This document shows, one piece after another, positions 55,549 through 64,000 of a stretch of 64,000 nucleotides of DNA. Numbering within the stretch: the first letter of the stretch is position 1; the number at the start of each line of letters is the position of its first letter. The position numbers were made by a program, and so were the translations under genes. The DNA comes from Paracyclopina nana (taxonomy: Eukaryota; Arthropoda; Copepoda; Cyclopoida; Cyclopettidae). The notes beneath the pieces were generated by a model. The model did no database searches. It worked only from the letters and a program-made list of their open reading frames with translations, and was not told where the DNA came from. The DNA is taken from the NCBI GenBank assembly GCA_019096065.1, contig JAGUCH010000007.1, forward strand, positions 2,130,501-2,194,500, read 5' to 3'.

Positions 55549-58013
55549 GTAAAAAAAATATATTTCGGAATTATTTTTTTTGTTGAAATACATTTTAGTT
55601 TCCATTTCTCTTTTGGTTCCGTTTTTTATGTTGGCGGCCTCGGCGGCGAAAAAATGCTTTCTTTTTGGTATTTTCATTTCCGTCGAGTTCAGAGCGCCCT
55701 CTATAAAAAGAAAGCTGCAATAAAAAGGCTCTATTTTCGCTCATAGATGGCAGCGCGCGGACTTTTATGCACGCTTAAAAAGTCCGTCACTTGCGTCGCA
55801 CACTTTTCCTCCGCCACTCTCGAAAAAACGCGCTGAACGGCGAGCTGCGCAGCAACTCCCGGATAGCTCACTTTTTGCGAGTTTGCGTGTTGAATGGGGC
55901 CATTTTTTGCCCCGCGTATCCACATAATAATGGTCGGTCGGGAAAAGTGCATCCATTTCTCATGGTTTTTGCTCCTTCGTTGCATGAAAATTCCTGGAAT
56001 CTCGTTGTTAAAAGGGAAATTGCATTGGCGTGCAAAAAATGAGACTTGAGTAAATTGGCAGCAGGCCTATGGAAGAACTTCAATTTTCATGTCTCAATTT
56101 CTTGTCAAGAAAGAGCCATGTGAGCAAGGCAAACAAAAAATCCATATGTCTATTTCCTTTCTTTTGCACTTTTCGCTAAATTGTGTCATCATCATCAACG
56201 GGCATGAAAATGTTATAAGAGCTCGTTAATTTCGTATTGGCCTGAAAGGGTTTTGTTTTCCCTTCCATCAATTAGGGACAGAAAACAGCTTTATTATGAG
56301 TTGATGTTGCACACTTGATTTAAGTTTCATTTCAAGATTTATGAGGTAGCAACAAAAACTCGTTGTTGGACTTGATCAGTGCCATAAAAATTTGCAGTTA
56401 GTTGGTGAGGAGAAAATTTTGGATTTTGGCCAGAAAAAGAGGGAAAAGTGTTATTCCCTCCTTTAGCAATCAGATATACCTTAGAAGTTCTTGATACAAG
56501 AGCTTTTATTAAAGGGCCAAATTGCCTGGCTGTTTCATATTTTTGTGTGTTTTAGATAGATATGACAGGTTGCAATTGCTTTTCCTTATGAAGGATTATG
56601 CATTTTACATCAGGTGTGTAAATGGAGAATTATTTTCCAGATCAGCGACAATAGCTATAATTTTATTAGGACACTTTTGCCCGGAATGTTCCTTTGCCGA
56701 TGATGATCAAGTGTTTGTTTCGTTTTTGGGATCGAGACGCGAAAAAGCTTTCACTTTTTCTCTCTTTCTTTCCTTGTAGAAAGCAATTAAAGAGAAAGAG
56801 CATTGTCGTTTGCAAAAAAGCATTTTCAACGCTCATTTCAAGTTTTTCAGCAAAGTAGACTGGCTAGTTTCGCTATTGCAGTGCACTTTTTGCGACAGTT
56901 CAGTCTCACTTGTCACACATTTCCCTTTATAGCAGTGCTGTAGCCAAAAAATACAAATCTGTTTTTTCATATAATAATACATTTTTGGAATTGCGTTAAC
57001 CTTTAATAAAAAACTGCAATCTGGCCCTTTTACTCCCCATGGGTGGCTGAATTTGACTGCAAAGCTGAGAGGGGAGAAATTGCTGTAAACAAAACCTGTT
57101 TAGTAGAAATCTGGTTCTTCTTTTCCAATCCGCTGAAAATGTAGGGTTTAATTGGTGTGTGTTGCAGCTCAGTTTACTGCTTTTTAGGGCCATGTAAATT
57201 ATCTCTCGACTTGGTGCAATTCTGCGCCACGTCTTCAATTCTTGGGGAGAAACAGCAAAGGGCAGCCTTAACTGAAAAAAGGATGCTCCATCTCGCCTCT
57301 TCTCTTTTGGCGTTGCGCCTTCATCTTTGCAGAGCTTCCAGAAAAGTGCCCTAAAACTCAAAATATATGATTCTTTTTAACTTTTAACTTAAGTATGATG
57401 CATTATTCAAAAGTTGCGTTAAGGAACAGATGGTTTAGTCCTTTAATAGTGTGGAGTTCCCAGAAAATGTTGCCATGCGCAGGACCAATTATTATTGCTA
57501 TGCATCAGAGACTTTGAATGTTCCCCACTAAAAAAGTTCCTGTTTTTGCGAGCCAATGGTTGGTGGGGTTTCATTTACTCAGTCATCGCATCGCTGAAGC
57601 CTCCAACAGCCACTTCATTGTGGTATACAAATACCTTAGTAGTAGGATTTTTTTACGTAGTCAGATGACTTCACTTTTGCAGCTCGATTGGCAAAGTCTC
57701 AAGTCGAACGTACGCGAATTATGCACCTAAAATCTCGGCAAATAGAAACAGGGCATTGATCGTATCTATTTTTTCGGTCATGCGAATAAATCACATAAAA
57801 AACATATGTGAAACATGTCGCAGTCCACTTTGCAAAAATAGAGAAATATGTGCGTTTTCGCTGAGAAAAATCCGCGGCTAACAATTTGGCTTTTTTCCAA
57901 TTTTGTAAAGGTGGAAATTGCAATTTTTTTCAAAAAAAAGCATCTTTATATATATATAAAAATGAAAGCATTTACAAAAGCTTATGTCAATGACTCCACG
58001 AATTGATGAAAAC

Positions 58014-58027
58014 CGCGCGCGCGCGCG
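58014..58027. repeat. (CG)n microsatellite
   Basis: Fourteen bases of alternating C and G, followed by further GCGC words. Confidence 0.9.
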
Positions 58028-58468
58028 TGCATTAATAGCGCGCACTCGTGCAGTTGCATCGCTAATTATTTACTGTACAATTTTGCGTCGAATGCCCTGT
58101 GTTTTTTGCATTATGCTACGTATAGTAATGCTGTACAGGACACTCAGCATCATATTAGCATACGGAGGCGAAATGGATAAAAGCGCATAATTTGGGAAAT
58201 CCATTTTGGGCAGCAAAACGTGCTTATGGATGATTGTGGATGTAGGTGCGTGCTTTTTGCGTCCTTTTTGCCCACTGTGATTCGGCAGGGCTGCTGGGGC
58301 GTTGCTGTGTGCAAATGTGCATGTGTTATTTCGCGAATCCTGCTTTAGGAGCAACAGGCTTGTTGTTGCACATTTGCAATCTATACTATACAGAAAACCT
58401 GACCAGTCAAGTCTAGGCCATTGGCAAAAGTGTGCACTTTTTTGAGCAGTTTTCTAAAAGCTTAGAAA

Positions 58469-58483
58469 AGAGAGAGAGAGAGG
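58469..58483. repeat. (AG)n microsatellite before a candidate exon
   Basis: Seven AG units immediately upstream of the candidate His-rich exon. Confidence 0.8.
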
Positions 58484-58487
58484 GAAG

Positions 58488-58646
58488 ATGCTGATGGATC
58501 CGTTGCCTATGGAGCATCACCATGCACCTCACAATCATCATGGAGGGCAGCATCATCATCACCATCAGCATCACCACCATCTTCAGCATGAGCAAGACCT
58601 CATGGAAGACGGGCTGGACCCAGATTTGGATCCTGATCAGAGACAG
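58488..58646 (+). CDS. Candidate His-rich internal exon of the 54 kb gene
   Basis: Open frame from GGAAG|ATGCTGATGG to a good donor (GACAG|GTAGCA), 53 codons in phase 0 at both ends, matching the phase of the donor at 55548. It encodes a His-rich run (GGQHHHHHQHHHHLQHEQ) then an acidic DPDLDPDQRQ end, a composition common in developmental transcription factors. The acceptor side is purine-rich (AG repeat), so the exact start is unsure. The rest of the gene would lie beyond the window. Confidence 0.4.
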
Positions 58647-61600
58647 GTAGCAATAAGTTTACAGTACACACAGCGCCACCTGGTTTAAATAGGCGGCAAA
58701 CATTGCGAGCACAAGCGACATAAAGCTTATTTTTTGGGTAAAAATGAGTTGTCAGCTGTCAAGCGAAAATGATGGCAATTTTTGACCATTGAACTGTTGG
58801 AGCAGAGTGCGAGCCTCATTATTTGAGGCGTCACGGGCTATTTTTCAGTGAATAATTGCCGCATCTGTAAATTATTATCCTGGGAATTCTTTCTTGAGCT
58901 GGGAGTGCAATTGCACTTTTTTTGGCCGCAAGGGGGTCCATTTTCAAGGCCAAATCGTTTGCTGTTGTTACGGGCTAAGGGATTGGGCCGTTGTTCGGTG
59001 CATTTTTGGCGCGAACAAAGAACACACTCGCGCAGTTAGAATGCAATTTGCAGCAAGCACACTGAGAATTCAATCCTTTTTGCAACAAAAGATTTCGCAA
59101 ATCCGTTATGTCCATCCTTGTTTTGATTGATTAATATATGATCTCTATTTTTGCTTGTTTTCCTTTGCTTTTTGGTTCCATGAAAAATTCCACACAGTGT
59201 TTTTTGCGCGCGCTTTTTGCCAACGTTCAGGCCTAGCTGATTTTAAGACTTGCATGGGTTTTTGTGTTGCCTGAATGCACTCCTGACATAATGGCCCACT
59301 TTTGTCTTCTCCTAGCCATTTTATGAGCTTTTATTTCGCCCTTTTTTCTCCATTGACTTTAGAGAGAAACATCAGCTGAATTTTTCTTTATCTTTGACCC
59401 AACTTGTATAACTATAACTAGCATGCATAAAAATCGTCCCAAATTCAAGGCCAAAGTTGAATTTATCTACCTTTGAGATAAGAGTTAACTTTTGTGTTCC
59501 TTAAGTAAAAAAAGAACCCAAGACTTTTTTAGTTGTCATTTAGGTTCGATGACCCTAAATAGAGTTTTTAAAGATAAAAGCTTGATTTTTCAAAGTAAAG
59601 ATTGCTTCAACATGTAAAAAGATTTATGCTATGGGAAGAATTGTTGCTTTTTTTTCAACTGAGATAGCAAAAAAAGTGCATCTTGCTTGAAGGTCACCAG
59701 AGGAAAGGTAGCGCGCAATTGGCAACACTTTTTTAATGAATTCACCGCGCTGCGTTTCCTCTGGTCAATCTTGAAATATTCCCACTTGGAAACAAAAATC
59801 ACGCAAACTTGACAATTTTCCACGAGATGAATGGAAAACTGAGCTCTTTTGGTGCAGCAACAGTACTCTACTAATTGCTGATATTGCAAGCCTTTCTTCA
59901 TAGTTGTAAATCTTTGTGCTACAACAAATATAAGTTGAAAACTGGCATTTCTTCCAATGATTCTCGAACAGCTTCTGGGAACGTCAGACTGACTTTTGCC
60001 TCCAATTAGGAATTAGTAGCAAAAATATCGCGCTATTTTTGCAACCGCAGCTTTCTATCGCTGCTGTCACAAAGAAGGTTGGCGTGGAAAAAGTTTGGCT
60101 CTACCATCTGACAAATGGTGATTGAGGTTGTGTATTTTTGCACTATTTTCTCCCCTCTTGCTGTACTGTGCAAAACTTTGGCCATTATGGCACAAAAATT
60201 CAAATTAGCCGGGCTTTGCCAGATAAGCTTCTCTCGTACGCACACACACACATTGTATATCTAAAGCCCTGGAGAGCTAAAACAAAAGGTTTTTTTGGGA
60301 TATGATATTGGACACTCTCTGTGACAGCGAAAAAACAGGGCGGCTCAAAATGCCTTTTTCCCCTAGAATGTGACTTTAATTTTATGTCGTGACACTCTCT
60401 TTATTTGGTGGCGTGGAAAATGGAAATGTTCGTCTGCTCTTTCTTGGAGAGCAGTTAAAGTAATTCTCGAGAGGATCGTAAAATTTGCATCCTAAGCATC
60501 TCTGCTAAAGCCGTTTTCCAAGATTAGAAAATTCGTCAGTGTCAGCCATTTCTTTCTGAGCCATTTCCTTCGCGTCACAATCGAGATGAGCACAATTAAT
60601 TATGACGAAAAGAACCTTCTTTCTCAGCTGAGCTTTCTCAAAAGGAAGGGGATCAATAAACGCTATTTTAAATATTTTTTGCTCTGGCGAAACGCTTGAC
60701 ATATTGCTGCCATTTTTAGCACTACAATGTGGCGTTGCGTGTGTGCATATGTTGAATGGCTCCTAGTGCAATTTGACATGAAAAGAGAGCCATGCCTAAT
60801 GAGTAAAAATGGGCTACTATGCACAACTCTTGTGCTCAACTCATCTGAAAATGTGGCTTTGTTTACATGATTTATTGCAGCTTTTGACACGATTTTCAAC
60901 GCGCTTCTACTTTTCTCCTTCGTCTTCTTTTCCACTGTAAATGCAGCGCTCACAAACAGCACTAAAAATCTCTAATAAAAGTTGAAGATAAAAAGGGGTT
61001 TAATTTTGCTGTTTTGTAAGTGGAAATTGGCCTGCTGCTGCTGCTGCTGCTGCTTCACCGAAACTTTTCTTCCTCCATTTTTCGCGTGGAGCTACGAAAT
61101 TTTGGCTCCTCTGTTCAAGTTCTTTGCTGGCCTCAGTAGATCTCAAGTTGGGGAAAAGTTCCATTAAAAGTTTGAGCCTCACAAAGAGGCTGGAGGATAT
61201 AAATTGCTGGCAGCCAGAAAAGCCCCCCCAACTGTTCCTTCATTGGCCAAAAACTCTTTTGTAGTCGAAAAAGAAAGCTGCTGAGCAGCATGGCTGAAAG
61301 CAGCAGCAAAATTGGACGCCCAAAACTCCTTTAAAAGAAAGCCACCAGCTTCTACTTCTTCTTCTTCTTCGTTACCACACAAAAGAGCCCAAATTTATGT
61401 TCACCAAACTTGGCAGCCTCTGAAAGAAGTGCGTATGCTTCGTCGCAGATGACCAAGCTTTTTAACCGACAACATTTCACTTTATAGTAGCCGTACTGCA
61501 ACGTTTTTCAGTAAACAATAGATCCCCTTCGCTTTTTTACAATCAAGCGAGCTGCTATATACTAGCAGGACCTTTTGTTCTTGATTCCCATTTCAAAGCG

Positions 61601-64000
61601 TCAACAACAAATAGTAGTAGTAAGCAAAAAAGTTTGGACTAAAAGGAAGCTTTATTATGCTACGAATAGGGTGGTTTTCATTACTGCACGCATTGCACAG
61701 GGTGACCCCGCGGCCCATATAATAAAATATCCTCACTCAGGGACCATGTGCGATTTTTCCGTCAAATGGCCCCAACACAAAGGGAAAGTGGTCATTTCGC
61801 GAACTTTTTATCATTGAGCCGTTGGATTTAATGCTATCAGTTTTATGCTGACTTGGCCACGCTGTGTACTGCATTAGTATGCAAATGAGCTCCCCGGTCA
61901 CTTTTTATTTCAACATGGACACAGCACCAACAACTTTTTCTATTCATGGATGAAGTAGTAGCAGCAGCATTAACGAATTTAGCTTAGTTAGACCGCGGCA
62001 TCCATTTGATCGAGGTGCTTTTGTGCCATCATCATTGAGTGTTATTAGTGTTACAAAAATTGTGCGAAAATTCGCGGACACTTTGTGAAATCACACTTCC
62101 TGAGAGGCTTGAAAGAAACTGGGACAATCTGTATTTATGTGTAGCCTTTATCTTGTCGTATTATTGTTTTTTTTGCAGTGCCTCAGAAATGATGTCAAAT
62201 AAAATATGTTCAAAGATTTAGTTTCGTTTACAGTTATAAAACTCTCGCCACAGTGCATAGATGATTTGTAAACTTTAAAAAGCTCGCAACAGCTGGATTT
62301 TTTGTCAATCTTTCAAATGCAAGAGCTTGAAAACTAAGTATTGTTGGAGAAATTGTTGAATAAGATGAGCTAATCAGGCAAATTTCCCTAGCAAAAGGCT
62401 GAACTCTATTTCTGTGTAGGCATAGGCAATTTTTCTGAAAAGGCATTCTTTAAGAGCATTGCATTAAAATATTGAGGAAAATTCATTACTTTGGCGTGAC
62501 TTGTGTGCTTTTGTGGCTCCACCCCTCGTTTCCCGACCCCTCGAGTTGGCCAAGGCAAACAAAGGCAATAGAGGACAAAGCTCGTTTTCGACGCCCCGTC
62601 CCCCACAGAATATTTCATTGGCCACCTCGAATTTGAACCCGTGGGGTTCGGGAATGGCAAAAAAGTGCGATGCTGGCGGCAAAGACTCCGACATAAAATT
62701 AGAAAGCTCCACCCTCTCTGACAACTTTTTGGTTGCTGCTTTCATTTTTGGATCAATACTTGGTTGGCTGTGGTAGTGTTGGAAGCAGCGACAGCAGAGT
62801 AGAAAATGTGAAAGCTCCTTTCTTTTCGAATTCTTTTCGAAGCCTTTTTTCTCTATAATATGCTAATGTCTTTCCAACTATGGCAGCAGCAGCGGAATGA
62901 AATTGGAAATTTAAGCTGCTTTTTCGCCAAATACAAGGGGGTGAAAACTGAAGGCCCTGGTCATCTGAAGCCTTTTGAATTTGTGTTACCCACTTAAAGT
63001 TATGGTGACTCTATGCTCAGGGTATTTTTCTAAGGATATTACGTAGATGAACGGGGCATTTTTGGGGCTGCGATCAATAAAGTGTAATTAGGGTTGACTA
63101 AAAGGATTTCTGAAGAAGGGGAAATATTTCATATTAAGTGTTTTCATTGAGAAAGACTACTTTTAAAGGCCATACATAAGAAAAGGCTCGTTATTGTAAT
63201 TTTAGCATGATGTCAAATGACTTTAAATGTAAATGGCAAACGCTTGGGTGAATTCTTGAGGCAAAAACTGCTGTTAAATAGCTGCTCCTTTTGTTGTTTA
63301 TTCCTGACACGTGACAAGGGCCCATGAAGTAAAAAGTAGCGATCCTTTTGTGTTCTGCTTGTCTGAACTTGTTGAAAATCTCTCAAAAGCCTTTTGACAT
63401 TGACATCTTGGCAAATCACTAAAGTTTGCAATTTACCCAAGGCAAAGGATCATCAGGCTAAAGCTTGTCTGCTATCAATAAAGAAATGTAGGAATTTTTA
63501 GCAAATTATCAAAAACACGTACACTTGTGTGCCTGAGTGGCTGCTAATTGAATGAAAGCAACATCGTACAATTGATGGAAATAGATAGCTTTTTGCCTGC
63601 AAACAATATGGAACATGTGAGTAATTTTGTGAAATAAAAATATTGGGAAAATGCTATGTTGCAATTTTCACAGATTTTCATTGAAACATATTTTTGAGGG
63701 TACGAAAGACTTTTGAAAGCTTGAAAATAGTTACCTTGCCAAGTCAGGTTTATTTTCAGTGACTTTATATAGCTCTATATAACTGAAAGTTTCCCACGAG
63801 GAGCCAAATTCCCAAGTTGGAACAAGTGTCAAAAGCCTCAAAAAGATGCATTAATTTCATGCACGTCTCTTATATCTACCATTTCACTTCCACTGTAACT
63901 GCTTCATATTCTAACGACTGAAAAACGTGACTTGGCTGAAAGGAGGCTAAGCATAAAAAAAACCAAGCAGATGGCTCAAAATGGCGACCTTGAACCGCAG
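58647..64000. other. Gene-poor right end, possibly intron of the 54 kb gene
   Basis: No exon supported. Contains (CTG)7 at 61032-61052, an AC run at 60241, and GC-rich islands near 62560-62700 that are open on both strands but without splice context. It could be intronic regulatory DNA. Confidence 0.4.
61032..61052. repeat. (CTG)7 microsatellite
   Basis: Seven perfect CTG triplets in non-coding DNA. Confidence 0.9.

Larger units (their letters stand above)
55549..58487. other. Long intron (about 2.9 kb) or intergenic
   Basis: No further exon seen. Contains a TA run (57947-57958) and a CG run at 58014. Confidence 0.4.

Noticed and set aside
61692-61710. CAGGGTGACCCC near 61697 as a hAT end
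   Set aside because: No matching inverted end or target duplication found nearby.
62464-62776. GC-rich island open on both strands
   Set aside because: Neither product resembles a protein family and no acceptor or donor pair frames it.

Overview
The window reads as nuclear DNA of a small animal. Genes are split by very short GT-AG introns (mostly 48-70 nt). They encode animal-wide proteins: SLC34, THYN1, RNF168-type RING, GTF3C2, SPC25, POP1, ABCB6, MSH4, BOK, neuferricin, COQ4, LYRM2, POLR3F, VTI1A, GBA, NOSIP and an acid lipase. A TATA box 32 bp upstream of a TCAGT initiator (lipase promoter), hAT- and mariner-like MITEs and a BEL/Pao fragment fit an arthropod, and a crustacean is plausible. 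The species cannot be fixed from the sequence alone.

Layout: 1-34.3 kb is extremely compact. It holds SLC34 (-, runs off the left edge), THYN1 and RNF168-like (+), GTF3C2 (+), SPC25 (-), POP1 (+), ABCB6 (+), MSH4 (+), BOK (+), then a minus-strand block POLR3F-LYRM2-COQ4-CYB5D2, VTI1A (+), a secreted CCP/CUB protein (+), a 7TM-like protein (-), GBA (+) and NOSIP (-). Neighbours are often only tens of bases apart, and two convergent genes share bases of their stop codons. From 34.3 kb to the right end the DNA is gene-poor. It holds one acid lipase (41.4-43.3 kb), a tRNA-like sequence, several MITEs, and 5' exons of at least one long-intron gene (54.2-58.6 kb) that probably continues past the right edge.

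The most interesting signals are in gene organisation. THYN1/RNF168 and COQ4/CYB5D2 are same-strand pairs in which a splice-acceptor-like tract lies directly between the stop of one gene and the start of the next, as expected for operons resolved by spliced-leader trans-splicing. LYRM2 and COQ4 are in the same frame, 12 nt apart, with no acceptor between them. Other items are a 31-nt intron in SPC25, a probable GC-AG intron in GBA, a TFIIIC110 (GTF3C2) carrying a large N-terminal zinc-finger/AT-hook extension, a CAGCTG-rich lipase locus, and an in-phase 20-bp satellite in an ABCB6 intron next to a retroelement fossil.

Functionally the compact half is housekeeping: phosphate transport, DNA damage signalling, Pol III transcription (GTF3C2 and POLR3F), RNase P/MRP, kinetochore, meiosis, apoptosis, mitochondrial and haem functions (ABCB6, COQ4, LYRM2), haem-binding neuferricin, vesicle fusion and lysosomal glycolipid breakdown. 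All intron-exon structures below were derived by hand from splice signals, frame continuity and similarity to remembered families; none was checked against transcripts.
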